DNA from: Rhododendron vialii
Lineage: Eukaryota; Streptophyta; Magnoliopsida; Ericales; Ericaceae
Assembly: GCF_030253575.1 (NCBI RefSeq)
Contig: NC_080568.1
Location: 7,179,501 to 7,243,500, forward strand
Direction of reading: 5' to 3'
DNA: 64,000 nt
Part shown: piece after piece, positions 47,266-59,600 of the stretch
How positions within the stretch are numbered: the first letter of the stretch is position 1
Layout of the letters: each line of letters opens with the position of its first letter
Program-made: the position numbers and the translations under genes
Notes under the pieces: model-generated
What the model saw: only the letters and a program-made list of their open reading frames with translations
Databases searched by the model: none
Told to the model about the DNA's origin: nothing

Positions 47266-49197
47266 ATGCCTCCCTCTCCGCTAACCCCACCGCCACCACC
47301 ACATTCCGCCGCCGTGCTCGTCCTAACCCTCCTCCTCACTCTCTCCTCCTCCGCCGTCCCAACAGCCTCTAACCCCTGCTCAAACCTCCAATCCACCACC
47401 ACCACCACCCCATGTCCACCCTTCACCACCTCCACCCCCTCCTTCCCCTTCTCCGCCACCCCCGGCTGCGGCCACCCCTCCTTCCAAATCCATTGCTCCT
47501 CTCCTCACTCCACCCTCACCATCAACAACCTCTCCTTCTCTCTCCTCAAACCTGACTCCAACTCCTCCTCCCTCCTCCTCTCTCCTCTCCCCTCCAACAC
47601 CTCATCGTCACCTAACAACAACCGTAATTGCACTTCTTCCCATTTTCTCTCCATTCCAAACCAACCCATCAACTTATCCAGCTCCCCGTTTCGGGTCTCC
47701 CATTGGTCTTGCTCTCGCCTCGGCGCTCTCAGATCATGCGCATCTCTCAACCTCCCGAACTGCATTCACTGCCCTTACGACTGCAAGCTCATCGAAAACC
47801 CACTTCAAATCGTCCCGGGATGTGGTTCCCAACGTCGCTTGGTATCCTCAGGATGTCAAAACGACGTCCTGGGATACCTTGACAAAATACTCTCGATGGG
47901 CGTTCTCGTTGAGTGGGATGCTAGAAGAGATCCTTATTTCTCTAGCTGCGATGCCTGCCAGGCCAGCAACGGGTCCTGCGGCTACAACTCGTCCGACCCA
48001 GAGAAACCATTCCTGTGTTTCCAAAACCAGTTAGGCAATCAAAATCTGACCCCGTGGGTTCGTCTGGACGGCCCCAACCGGACTGAGATGCTCTGCCTGA
48101 GCTTCGGGTTCTTCTGCCTGTTGTTCATTGTCCTCGTGTTCGTTCAATGGAGGCGGAGTAATTCATCGGCGACTAAAGAAGACCCGGCAATGCTCTACCT
48201 CAGCCGCCACCGTTCTCCGTCGACCCCGCTCCCTCCTATCTTCACCTACAAAGAGCTCGAGTCTTCGACAAACGGGTTTGACCCGAACCGCAAGATAGGC
48301 GATGGCGGGTTCGGGTCGGTCTACCTGGGCAATCTCCCCGACGGCCGGATCGTGGCCGTCAAACACCTCCACAAACCCCACCCCACCCCTGCAAAAGTCT
48401 TCTGCAACGAAATACTAATCCTGTCTTCAATCAACCACCCCAACATGGTCAAGATCCACGGGTACTGCCCCGACCCGAGAGCCCTCCTCTTGGTCTACGA
48501 CTACGTTCCGAACGGGACCTTAGCCCAACACCTTCACTGCGTTAATAATAAACGCAGGAGAGGGTTTTTAAGGTGGAAAACCCGGGTCGACATTGCGCTA
48601 CAGATAGCTAGCGGGATGGAGTACTTGCATTTCGATTTGGTCCCTCCGATTGTTCACAGGGATATAACATCAAGCAACATTTTCGTGGAAAAGGATATGA
48701 GGGTGAAATTGGGTGATTTCGGGATGTCGAGGGTGATGAGGAATTTCAATGGTGGGGCGGCGGCGTTGGCGGGTGGGGCGGGCTCGGGGTGTTGTGTTTG
48801 GACGGGTCCGCAGGGAACGCCGGGGTATTTGGACCCGGATTATTACAAGTCGTTCTTGCTGACGGAGAAGAGCGATGTTTATAGCTTTGGGGTGGTGTTG
48901 TTGGAGTTGGTGACGGGGATGAGGGCGGTGGACGGGAGGAGAGAGAAGGGGGAGGTGGTGCTGGTGGATTTTGTGGTGGAGAAGATTCAGATGCGGTTGT
49001 TGGAGCACGTGGTGGATGAGGGGTTGGTGGAGGAATGCAGTGGGGGAGGAGAGGGGGTGATGGGAGGGGTGGAGGCGGTGGCGGAGCTCGCGTTTCGATG
49101 TGTGGCGACAGACAAGGACGACCGGCCAGATGCGAGGGAGGTCGTGGCGGAGTTAAGGAGGATTCGCGGCAGCGGCGGTGCCAGCTTAGTCACGTAA
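47266..49197 (+). CDS. LRK10L/WAK-type receptor-like protein kinase
   Basis: One uninterrupted frame of 643 aa. Residues 1-30 form a signal peptide after a proline-rich start. The extracellular part has the GUB_WAK galacturonan-binding pattern (GCGHPSFQIHC, about 67-77) and the WAK-associated C-terminal cysteine block (about 149-252, with CPYDCKL and CDAC). A membrane helix spans about 275-294. The kinase domain (about 338-635) has the glycine loop GDGGFGSV (345-352), Lys366, Glu382, HRD at 464-466, Asn471, DFG at 484-486 and GTPGYLDPDYY, so it should be catalytically active. The HRDITSSNIFVEKDMRVK wording places it in the LRK10L-1 clade. The family sits in the plasma membrane and senses wall or stress signals; the ligand is unknown. 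The codon use is very GC-rich compared with the flanks. Confidence 0.92.
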   Translation: MPPSPLTPPPPPHSAAVLVLTLLLTLSSSAVPTASNPCSNLQSTTTTTPCPPFTTSTPSFPFSATPGCGHPSFQIHCSSPHSTLTINNLSFSLLKPDSNSSSLLLSPLPSNTSSSPNNNRNCTSSHFLSIPNQPINLSSSPFRVSHWSCSRLGALRSCASLNLPNCIHCPYDCKLIENPLQIVPGCGSQRRLVSSGCQNDVLGYLDKILSMGVLVEWDARRDPYFSSCDACQASNGSCGYNSSDPEKPFLCFQNQLGNQNLTPWVRLDGPNRTEMLCLSFGFFCLLFIVLVFVQWRRSNSSATKEDPAMLYLSRHRSPSTPLPPIFTYKELESSTNGFDPNRKIGDGGFGSVYLGNLPDGRIVAVKHLHKPHPTPAKVFCNEILILSSINHPNMVKIHGYCPDPRALLLVYDYVPNGTLAQHLHCVNNKRRRGFLRWKTRVDIALQIASGMEYLHFDLVPPIVHRDITSSNIFVEKDMRVKLGDFGMSRVMRNFNGGAAALAGGAGSGCCVWTGPQGTPGYLDPDYYKSFLLTEKSDVYSFGVVLLELVTGMRAVDGRREKGEVVLVDFVVEKIQMRLLEHVVDEGLVEECSGGGEGVMGGVEAVAELAFRCVATDKDDRPDAREVVAELRRIRGSGGASLVT

Positions 49198-50160
49198 TTC
49201 TTACTCTCGTGTTCGCACACGCACACACGACATTACGTAACTCGAGTGGTGGCGGTGGTTGGGGGGGGGGCGGTGTTTCCCGGGCTTCTTCGAATTCGTC
49301 TAACGTTTGTGGGTCCCTGCTAAGACGGATTGGTGGTCTTTTTCGTGTATACCTTATGTGTTGACTTTTTGACTAACACCTGTCAGATGATGAGTTGTTG
49401 ATGTCCAAACAGCATTGACCATGTGAATAGATCTGATCTGATTTAAGTAGTTGATGATTTGTTTTTACTACTTACCCCAATTTTACTTTCGCTTGTTACT
49501 TTTTCAAAAAAAAAAAATTTACTTTAACTTATTGCACTTTGACCTTCATTTTGTGGGGGAGAACATTTTCTTTATGGAGATTTTCGTAAAGATGCGCATA
49601 CGGAGGTGAATTTCACTTATCCAAAGAATTTTAGACGGTTCAGATTTTTTAAAAAAAATTTCAAGAAAAAGTTTAACTTTTCTCTAAATTTTTTTATTAA
49701 AATCAAGACTATTCAAAACACTTTTGTATGGTCGCGATTGAATACTGCTGGAAAAAAAACTTGTGTAAATAAGTTTATCTCTTTTGTGGGATTATATATC
49801 CAATGTACATTAATGCGGTCTGGAAATATTTTTCATAAACAACATTACACACGGCCACCTTGGGCGGGTGTTTGGGAGTCTATTTTATTATATCAGCATT
49901 GTGAATTGTAGATTTTTGGATTGATGTCGGAATAGATTATGAATCTTTAGAGGCTAGAGTGTTATGGAGATGTGTATAATATATTTTTCAGCAAAGTCGT
50001 GTTTGGAAGTGTAATCTTCAAAATAGATTATGGGTATTTCATAATCTGCAGATTGTCCTTTATCAATTTCCTTTCCATTTCTCTACCATCATCTTCAACT
50101 TACATCACCCGAATCGATGGAAACGGATAGATTGAATTTGGGTGAAAAGATTTTCAGTCG
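49198..50160. other. 3' flank of receptor kinase and intergenic
   Basis: A short AC run (about 49213-49227) and a G-run (49260-49270) fall just after the stop. The rest is AT-rich, and frames here lack family resemblance. Confidence 0.4.
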
Positions 50161-50830
50161 GTGCATTTTTCCTTTTTACTCGGCAAAAGAAGATTCATTA
50201 ATCTTTGAGAAGAAATATAAAAATTAAAAGGACTAAGAGCACAAACTCCAAACGCCACCTGAGACCCAAAAAAAAAAGGAAGGCAAAACACCAACCAAAA
50301 CAACGAAGGACAAACGCCCAAGACTCAAAATCTAAGCACCTCGAACCCCAGAGACCAACCGATTCGACACTGCAGAAAACAATACAATCAGACCAAACCA
50401 AAGAACAAAACCTACACTAGAAAGTTGAAAGACAGACAACCCACTGGCTAGGAGAACCAAAAAAACACGACTTGACAAAAAACACTGCGAACACCCTTGA
50501 AATACCACGAACAAACTCCAAAGCAAGGCAAGACGGAGAGAATAAACCAGAAATTAGAACTCCAGGGAAATGGAGGACTCATCCTCCTCCAATTTAGCGA
50601 AAGCAAGACCCTCTCTTCTTGCAATATCATCCTCCTCCATTTCAATATATTTCTGTAAGTTAAAGCTCTTTCCTCCATAAAACTTAACGCCCAATCGAGC
50701 GCCAGTATCCACTGCCCTTTGATGATAACGACGAAGAAAAAGAAACTCTCTATCTCTATATTTTAATTTGACAGTGTTGACCCCGACTCCGCAAGACATT
50801 TTTTCTTTGTAATCTTCCTATTTGATCTTT
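50160..50830 (-). mobile_element. Possible LINE 3' end with an unrecognised 81-codon frame
   Basis: On the minus strand a frame from 50799 to 50554 (81 aa, starting MSCGVGVNTVKLKYRDREF and ending in acidic residues) is followed by a long T/G-rich untranslated-looking tail. The tail ends near 50170 in TTCTTTTGCCGAGTAAAAAGG, a wording like that of plant LINE tails. The frame matches no family I can name. It could be the last part of a LINE open frame or an unrelated gene fragment. Confidence 0.3.
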
Positions 50831-51640
50831 TCAACCACCTTTCCAATTTTTGGATTGCATGATGGATGAATTGATTTCTCTCCTTGGAAAACTAGAACCT
50901 CCAACACCATTAGCCGAAACAAGATCTCTTCCACAATTGTAGGCTATATTTTTATATACTCCAAAAAACCCTAGGGGCCAGGGGGGGCTACGTTTCCCAT
51001 GTACAAATGGATACTTTTAAGTTGTTTGAGCCCCACGCCCACCGTGGACAGTCTGATAATCCAGGCCTCCGAAGGCTGCCAAGTGCATGTGATATGGGTG
51101 GTTAACTGTACATTTTATCTGAAAAATATTAGTAAGAAAATTGATATTCGCATTCCACTTAATTTTACGTTACGTTAAAATTAAAGTGCCATCAGTAAAA
51201 GTAGTAAAACTCGAAAATCAGTTCCCTATTAGTAATGAACTTCTCGTAACGAATTGTCATTATGAAATAGGAGCATATTTGTATGTCAATGTGTGTTTGT
51301 GTGTCGTGCTGGAATTGAGCTTTACCATACGAAACATGACCTCTTGAGTTCAATTTGTGCTCATATGAAGGATACCACCGTATTACCATCGTACCCTCTA
51401 AAGCTGAATTCTTATATTGAGAGGAGAATTAACCGATTAGAGAACAATGGCTTAAAGTTTTTCATTACTGGGAAAATAGAATAGGTCTCACTTCGATTCT
51501 CATCACGGAACTCCATTTTCCACCTCCTAGTTAAGTTGGATTAGGTTTCTTCATTTTTTTTTAACTTAAAACAAATGCCCTCCCTATGTTAAGTCCAATT
51601 ATACATTGAAAACAGAAATGCCCAATTAAATTGGCTATAA
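50830..51640. other. Intergenic, no feature recognised
   Basis: AT-rich, with a run of CCAGGGGGGGC near 50980. Small frames have no family resemblance. Confidence 0.35.
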
Positions 51641-51644
51641 AGGT

Positions 51645-51812
51645 TCTGCCAACGGGTTTGTAGCTAGGCTGTAGTTTCTCGCCTCTTCCACATAGGATGT
51701 GAGGGGGTTCAATTCTTGCGGGGAGCTCAAGTGTTTGATGTAATAGTTAATGTCATTTGGGCTTAATCCGCCCATATGCTGCTTAACGGTTCCCTTTTTT
51801 CTTAGAAATAGG
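51645..51812 (+). mobile_element. Possible tRNA-derived SINE
   Basis: GTAGCTAGGCTGTAG (about 51658-51672) resembles a pol III A-box, and GGTTCAATTCT (51706-51716) is a good B-box. A T-rich 3' part follows. It is not a foldable tRNA. Ends and target duplication were not found. Confidence 0.4.
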
Positions 51813-52009
51813 TTACTCCGTATAACTTAGAAGGTCCTGCTCCCAATTGGGCCTTTCTAAGGGCTTAAGAGGCCGCAGCTCGACCGAGGTTCAACACTTG
51901 TCGGTGACCACGGGCCCACGGCCTCTGCTAGCGGACTGACTCGAACACAAACAAGTGGAGCTTGGTTCTATTTGTTCTTGGGGAACTCTCTAGCTACTGG
52001 GATAATTAT

Positions 52010-52130
52010 TAGGGAATATTTGTTAATGCTAATAACATGTTAAGAATATTTATTAATGCTAAAAATATTTTTAACGGATATTAATTAACAAAATACGTCA
52101 TAGGCCGTCATTTTTCCTAATTTTTATTCA
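52010..52130. mobile_element. MITE (family D) fragment
   Basis: Repeated AATATTTRTTAATGCTAA words and a right end TAGGCCGTCATTTTTCC matching the right end of the element near 3935-4070. Confidence 0.4.
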
Positions 52131-53676
52131 ATTTGCTTTTATTGCTAAGATAAGAAAAATTCGTAAACCACTTTTGTAGGAGTGGACCAAGCTTTGGTCC
52201 AGTCTCCATCCTCCAGTTTGGTCCAATTTTAGGCTAAACCCGGGCCGACGACAATGACCGAAACTGTTCATATTTTAGATCTAGTTCAATGAGTTCAATC
52301 ACGGCGATAGGTGTGTAATAAATAATTTACATTTATTGAAGGCAAAATAAATGGCTCTGGTCATTATTAGGGACTCAAAGTGGACTTATTAAATTGGATC
52401 AAGTTGGAGAATAGGCCGAATCTTGGTCCTTGTAGAGTGGGGTTCAATCTAAAAAATTGTATATTATCACAAAAGTTTGGCTAGTCAAGGAAGATAGAGT
52501 TCAATTAAAAGAAGTTTATTAGTAAATAACTAAGCTCAGCTCAGCTCGTAAAATGTTCGGTTCGTTAAGGCTTGAGCGTAACTCGAGTTCACGTTTTTTC
52601 TCATTTAGGCTGCGTTCTTTTAAACTTATTTTAAAATAAGTTGGTTTGTCGTTATTTGATTTTTTTTTGTATTTATTTGTTTTGTGACAATTTTTTGTGG
52701 ATTATTGATTCGTTCTGACGAGAGAAAATGACCCAAGTATAATAACTACTTTTTAGGCAATGTTAATTGGCCAATAGATTCCGAGTGAAACTTACTTGAC
52801 AGAAGACTGATCAGCTTACTTTGAGAATGGCTTGAGAGAGACGGATAGAGGGTTCCAAATCTTTTCGCATCCCGTTAATAGGTCATTTGGATGGCGTGAT
52901 TTCAGGGGAGAAGAAAAGAAACGGAGGGATAACCAATTCTCTTCCACGTTTGGATGATCAAAGAGGTGGAGGTGAGAAAGAAAGCAGAACCCTTCCAAGC
53001 CCATTTTCGTTTCTCGCCAAAAGTGACGCGATTCCGTGAGAAAGGGAGAACGAACGGATCTCGTCGACTTTCGGCAGCACGTGCGGTCCACCCCCTCGTC
53101 GGATCGTCGACGTACCTGCACTATTGTCTTCGTCTTATCTAGGCGAAGCTAATTCTGTGATCAAAATTGAGTTTTAAACCTTTGATCTTGTCGCCGAAGA
53201 GTTATCGGAGATGTTTGATTGCCGGAATGGGAGGGAGAGAAGTTGATTTCTCATGGTTATTTGGTTGACAATGTGAGAAATCACACTATTTTCTTTTCTT
53301 TTCTCACTAAAATAAGGGAGATCACAACTCTTTCTTTTCTTTTCTTTTCTCGTGTAGCCAAAGGGATTGTAAGAGCTCGGTTTGTTAAAGCTCGAATTCA
53401 ATTTTTTGGCACTCCTTCATTTTTTTTTCTCGCCTGTGTAGCCAAATGAACTATAAGAGCTCGGTTCATTAAAGCTCGAATTCAAATATGGCTACTGATT
53501 GCAGATGAATGGTGTTAACAAACAAAAAAAAAAAAAAAGTAACAAAATCATTACCCTTCAAATATTTGGCTCATTTAAATAAACTGACATCGTCATTTCT
53601 ATGAACAAAATCTGACCATGCCGCTCTGACGGACAAAAACAGCCACTTAACACACTGAAATCAAGCGGGTCAATTC
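52131..53676. other. Intergenic and hydrolase 5' flank
   Basis: No gene recognised. A family B MITE fragment lies near 52620-52760, CTTTTCTTTTCTTTTCT runs near 53290-53350, and a possible TATA-like TTTAAATAAA near 53574. GAGCTCGG motifs near 53372 and 53458 are a short direct repeat. Confidence 0.35.
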
Positions 53677-56600
53677 ATGGCGAGAACCATCCGAAACAAG
53701 CCGAGTCTGACACGATACCTGAGCTCGCCGATTCCGTTTCTCCGTCGAATCACAACGTCGAGGTCCCTACAAACCCTAGCTTTCGAAGAGGTACGATCAT
53801 CTTCCACCGACAGACCGCCCGATTTCACTGCTTTTGTGCTTCACGGCCTCTTAGGGTCAGGCCGAAACTGGCGGTCCTTCGCTCGTACCCTCGCTCCTTC
53901 TCTCTCCAACTCCTCCCCTTCCTCCGGTATTCCCCCATCTCTCCATGTCATACGGATGTAGTCGTTCATTCATGTATATGTTTGTGTGTACGAAAAACTC
54001 GATGGATGATTTTAACGTATGATTTCTGCTTCAGCTGGGTTCATTCCATAGAAAATTAGCAGGGAATTCTTTTATTTTTATCTTATTATCACGAACAACA
54101 TTTCTCTATATTGTTATAATCTCAACTCAATTCAAAACCAAACCAAACCAAACTGAGTCTTTTTAATACCCAATCGATTGGGGTTTTGTTTATACCCAAT
54201 TTTGGCCAAAATAAGAAGTGGTGTTTTAATGCCAACGAAGGTGCTTTATAGGCCAATGTTAAAATTAAAAGAGGCGCTAGCTCAAGCCCAAAGTGATTAT
54301 TTGCTCATTCTTCATATAGAGCATGGCCCAGATTCATGGCCAATATTTGGGGGAAAGTATGATAAGGCCTCAACCCTTGCAATAGAACCCAACAAAAGAC
54401 AGGGGGCCTAGAGGCAGGGCATTCAGTCACTCTTCTCAGTAGGTCCAAATCAGTTAAAGGCCTCCTTCTGGAAGGCCTGCTTCTGAAAGGCCTGCTTTAG
54501 AAAAGGGCAGGGGCGAGTCAGGAGGCCTGGACTCTACATGGATTGGGCTTACAAAAGGTTTAACGACGGACCTTATGCATCTATTGGGCCCGGCGTTTCG
54601 GGGCCCCGGGCCCAGTTTCTTTTGTGTAGAATCTTGAATAAGTCTCTAGAAAAGGGGTAGCTTAAGGCTTAAGGAGAAGCTTGATAAGAGAAGGAATGGG
54701 TCCCATGCCACAAGTACCAAGGTCGGCCTTCAACTCGCGGCCGGCTAAAGGAAAAGCTGCTCACAAGCAGCTGACCTTGGCCTTGTTCAGCTTGTTGCAC
54801 GAGGAAAGATGGATCAAGTCCCAAAAATTCCTTTTGTGTCAAAGCTGCTCCCTTAATGGACCAATCCGGAGCCTTTAAAGTGCCTTAGAAGTAGAAAAAA
54901 TAGTTGAGGGGTCTACTGGTTTGCAGAAAGGTCTTGGTCTTCAATCTTGAGAGCCCCCAATATCTCCATTTTGGCAAGAATTGGGCCTGAAAAGGGATAT
55001 TGCAGGCCTCAGGCAAAGATACCAACAGAGATCTTGGAGTAAAATGCAAGAAAAAGGGGGGTTGGCGCACATTCATTGGAGGTTTTTGAAGCTGCTCAAA
55101 GGTCCAGAAGTGGATGTCTATAAATACCAGGACATAAGGCCTTGTCAAAGGTCCACGACCTCAAGAGCCCACGGCTTATGCAACTACATTTTCATTTCTT
55201 TCAAACATTGCTTGTACTCACTTCTTAGTAGTTTATGCTCTTGTCATAATCCTTGTACCCAAACTTCATTGAACTGTTAATGGAGTTTGTTTGATTTAAG
55301 TTTTAGATTTGTTTCATCTTTCTTTCCTTTTTTCTAGCAACGGTTAGATAAAATTTTAAGTCCTTATCTCGCAAAGGCAAGCAACGAACCATCTCGAGGC
55401 CTTACCCTTTGGGCCAAGCACAGTCACTTGAAAGGAGTCAGATTTTGAGGCATGAAGGCCTTAAAAAAGAATAGTTTGGACTGCAATCCAGTCCTGGCAT
55501 GCCCGCAACCCTTGCCGACTTGGTTTTGCACTTTTTGTCGAGAACAGGTTTCTCCATTAAGCTTGGTCAAGGGTATCACGTCAAAACCAGTTGGCAAAAA
55601 TATGGCATCAGGATTCGTATACGTACTTTGGAGGTAATAAAAAGCGAACATTGCCCTGGACTGTAGTTGTGGAGACTGGAGAGGTGAACATGGGTTACTT
55701 TTGGTGGGGATCACAATTAAGGCTCTATTTGGAACTTAGGGAAGGTAAAAGAAAAGAAGTGATTAAGAGGGAAATGAGAAGGAAAGTTAAATAGAAATTG
55801 AACTTATGTTTGGAATTTTCCCTTCTATTTTTGTAAGAACCAAATAAGGGAAGGAAAAGCTTATGTAAAATTTTCCCTTCTTTCCTCAAGTTCCAAATAT
55901 AGGCTAAAGATTAAAGAAGGTGCATTTTTGGCAGAACTAAGGGGAAATCAATCACTTAGCCCAGCTCTGATACCGTGATAAAATAGCGAAGAGAAGGGAT
56001 CGATTCATGCAGCCACCTTATATGTTTTCATCAAGTAGTCAGGTGGAACCTAGGGTTTCTGGGTTTAAATACCCATGCTTATGTTTGCCTGGACTAATAT
56101 GATCACAAGATCAGGAACATCCATGGGTGGGTCCAAACCCGAAGTGCAACACATGACTTTTATTATGTTTTAAACACATAACTTTTATTATGTATTACTC
56201 CTTTATTGTATGGAGAAAAAGAATTGAAGTAATCCAATAGAAAATGGAAAACACGAAGTATCGTATGGAAGCTATGCTATCTTTTCTCCTCATTATCCTT
56301 GGTTTTCTAAGTGACCAGACAGAGGATGAAATTTTAGATGTTTTTGTAGAAGTAAAGGTTTTGCTAGTAGAATGTTTCCATACGTATTATGGGACTTTCG
56401 ATTCCCGCTTCATTTTCTCTTTTTTACAAAAGGGGTCATCTGTTAGTCACTTGGAGGCTGGATATTGATTTTTGTTCATGTGATGTTTGTTTCCTATTAA
56501 TAAGTAGTCTATGATAAGTAGACCTTCTTCTATAGGTTAAAGTCATTCTGTTTTTAGCTTAATAGGTCTTAAGAGCAATAATGGTTGAATGTTTGTGTTC

Positions 56601-59600
56601 ATGTATCATATTTTGTACGAGTTGTCAGTGTGTTGTATATTTGTATTTAGATTGGAGGATGGTTCTTGTGGATATGAGGAACCACGGAAGATCAGCTGAC
56701 ATAGAGGGTTTATCACCACCCCACGACATGGCGAATGCTGCTAAAGATGTGGCTGACTTGGTAAATGCTCAAGGTTGGGCTTGGCCTGATGTTGTCCTGG
56801 GACACTCCATGGGTGGCAAGGTTGCCTTGCAATTTGCTGAGAGCTGTGCTCGAGGTGATTATGGTGAATCTGCTCAATTGCCTAAACAGGTATCGCTTTA
56901 CCAAAATTGTAGTTGTTAGGTGGTATCATCGCACTATAATTTTCGGTCCATGGGAAGGACTGAAAGTGTTTCCCATTTAATAGTCTTACTTTTCCTTTAT
57001 GGTTCTAAGCTTTTTTATTACCATGATTTTCTTTAAAATGTTTAAAATGCAGGGAATGATTCGTGCAAGTTCCATTGGAAAGAGTTCATTTTCTTTTTTT
57101 AATTTTCTTTTGGGAAATTGGAAATCTGTTTCTATGAACTAGATTGGCTAATTGAGAAAAGGAATGGAAGATAACACAGGTTAGGCAGTTGGGGGCAGTT
57201 CGTTCTGTTTTCAAAATGGAGCTGTTTCATTTAAACCTATGGTTTCTACTATTTGGACAATAGGGCAGCTTGAGCACTTTCCAACAATTGCATTATTGCA
57301 TTTCCTCTTTGGGTTCTTGGTTGACTTGGTCATCTTCCTTGAAAAATGTAGAATTTCTAACACTTTTGAGTCCAAACATCAGTCCTGAGACTCCTGACTC
57401 CTAGATTGGTAGTTGTGTCAGTCAACGAGTATCGTTGCGTTCCCTTTGCTTCCAAAGTTAATAAATATGCGCCCTTTTATGTAAGTTCATTCGGTTTCTT
57501 TCGTTGAGGATCATTGATGTGTTACCTGGTTTTATTGAATGAAAGACATTTTGATTTGCTCCTCCCATTTGGTGCTGAAATTAAAGCTGAGTTTAATAAT
57601 TATGTTCTCATCCGAAGTGAATATGTCAAAGAATGTCTTACGCGGCAATATACTAGAGGGTATTTATATGGAACAACTTCCAAGGTATGTTGCTCAGGGG
57701 GCGGCTCAAAGGGGATCATATTACCACAAAGTGCACCATATGTTGTGCGTGTCGAATCTAAAGCTAGAAGCCTAGAGCTGGCCATAGAAGTTTAGTGGAT
57801 TTTATCATTGTTCTGTGACATCTTTTGTCAAGTGAGTTATGGATAGCTCTCATCTATTAAAGTCCGCATTTTCAGTACCAATTTTATGAATAGTTAGCTC
57901 ACATATGAGAAACCTGGTGCAGGACAGCTCTGGGTACTGGACTCAGTCCCTGGAAAAGTGAACCCTGAAAGAAACAGCGACGGAGAAGTGGAGAAAGTCT
58001 TGCAGACCTTGCAGACTCTACCTAAATCAATCCCATCACGTAGGTAACGTCTCAATTCCTAATAAAGTGAATTTAGCGGTCCAAAAATCAATCCCGAAGG
58101 TTTTACTCTTTATTTCCTTGAAATTTTTCCAAAAACAATCCCGAAGTGTTTCCTCTTTATTTCCTTGAAATTTTTCCAAATAGAGGAAAATAAATTGTAA
58201 CGAAGGAAAAATGGAGCTTGATGGTTCAAATGTGAAAGAAAGTTTGTAAAAATGGCTTAGAAATGTGATCTGTTGAATGTTCTCTGTAAAAATAATTATA
58301 TTCCTATATTGTAATCTATAGCAGTCTACCCCATCGATATCATACCACAGTGGACAGGCATGTAGGCTGTAGCGTGCCGCTTAAGACACAAGAAAAGTGA
58401 TGAGAGGACCTGGATCTTTTGGAAATATCAGGAAATTCCAAAAGTAGCCCCCTTCAGAGAGCTCTTGGTACGATTATGGTTGCAATTTTCAAACGAGTGG
58501 TATCAAGCTGAGTATTGGCTTGTTGCGCTGTGCTCAGTCAGGAATTACAGTCCAAGCTTGTTTGAAGCTGAGAATGAGCTTGGCTAACATTATTCGAGCT
58601 CAAGCTTGAGCTCAGCTCATCCTGGCGGTGTTTTTATCATTATACAATATGTAACCTAGTCAAGACCAGCATTGCTCGAGCTTGGGTCAGTTCGCTTGAT
58701 AATCGTGGTTGAAAGTTGGGTCGCATTCGATATGTAAATGAAATTGAAAAGCTGAAAATGAGTCGAGGTCGATCCATTCATCAACAACTAAATTGTGTCT
58801 ACTCTAAATGGCAGGTATATAATATTGGTCGTTGATGAGTATGTAAATTGTGAATCCCTACGGTTTGTGTGTGAGAGATGTTGGATGTGTAACTCATTAT
58901 AAGCATAAGAGTCGACTTCATTACAGTTTGCCTAATTTCTGTATTTTTTAGCCACTTAGAACTTAAAGCACTGGTTATGGCTCGGAAAAAGGATTCAGAT
59001 CTCATCTTGTAAACTATGCCAACTCAGAAAGCTATGCTAACCTATTTTTTCTGTCCTCTTCAACAATCAGAAAGTCTGAACAGCGGCAGTTTTGATAAAA
59101 TCTTGCATTGAGGCCTATGAAAATTACATATGCTCCACGACAGTAGGAGCTTCACTTCAAAACATCTTTCTGAGGATATATTTACTTTAGCTGTTTTTCG
59201 ACACAGAATATTGCAAGTTGTTTATTGTGATTAGTATACCAGTTTTCATAATTATTTATCATCCTGCCTTCAGGTGGCTGGTAAACCACATGATTAAACT
59301 TGGCTTCTCCAAGTCATTGTCAGAATGGATAGGCAGCAACCTCAAAAAATCAGGAGAACATGAGACATGGGCTTTTAATCTTGAAGGTGCTGTTGATATG
59401 TTCAATTCTTACCGGTAAACTTACCACTTTCCTCTTTGAATTCCGTTTGGGTCAGTTTCTCGATTAATTTCTTTTGCTTTTGTCGTCGTTATTTTTCAGT
59501 CATATGCCTATTTAGATGAGTAAGAATATGGAGTATGCTTTTATTTTCTTAGGGAGACGGATTATTGGCCTTTGCTGGAGCACCCGCCTAAAGGGATGGA

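Noticed and set aside
47232..49364. Several antisense and alternate frames over the receptor kinase
   Set aside because: High GC keeps many frames open; only the plus-strand 643-codon frame carries domains.
51645..51812. Possible tRNA gene (B-box GGTTCAATTCT)
   Set aside because: No cloverleaf can be formed and the acceptor stem is missing, so a SINE is more likely.
54681..55280. Frames of 65-99 codons in hydrolase intron 1
   Set aside because: They fall in the LTR-like segment and show no retrotransposon protein motif.
57514..57795. 93-codon frame in hydrolase intron 2
   Set aside because: It lies between well-supported splice sites, has no domain, and would break the conserved protein.
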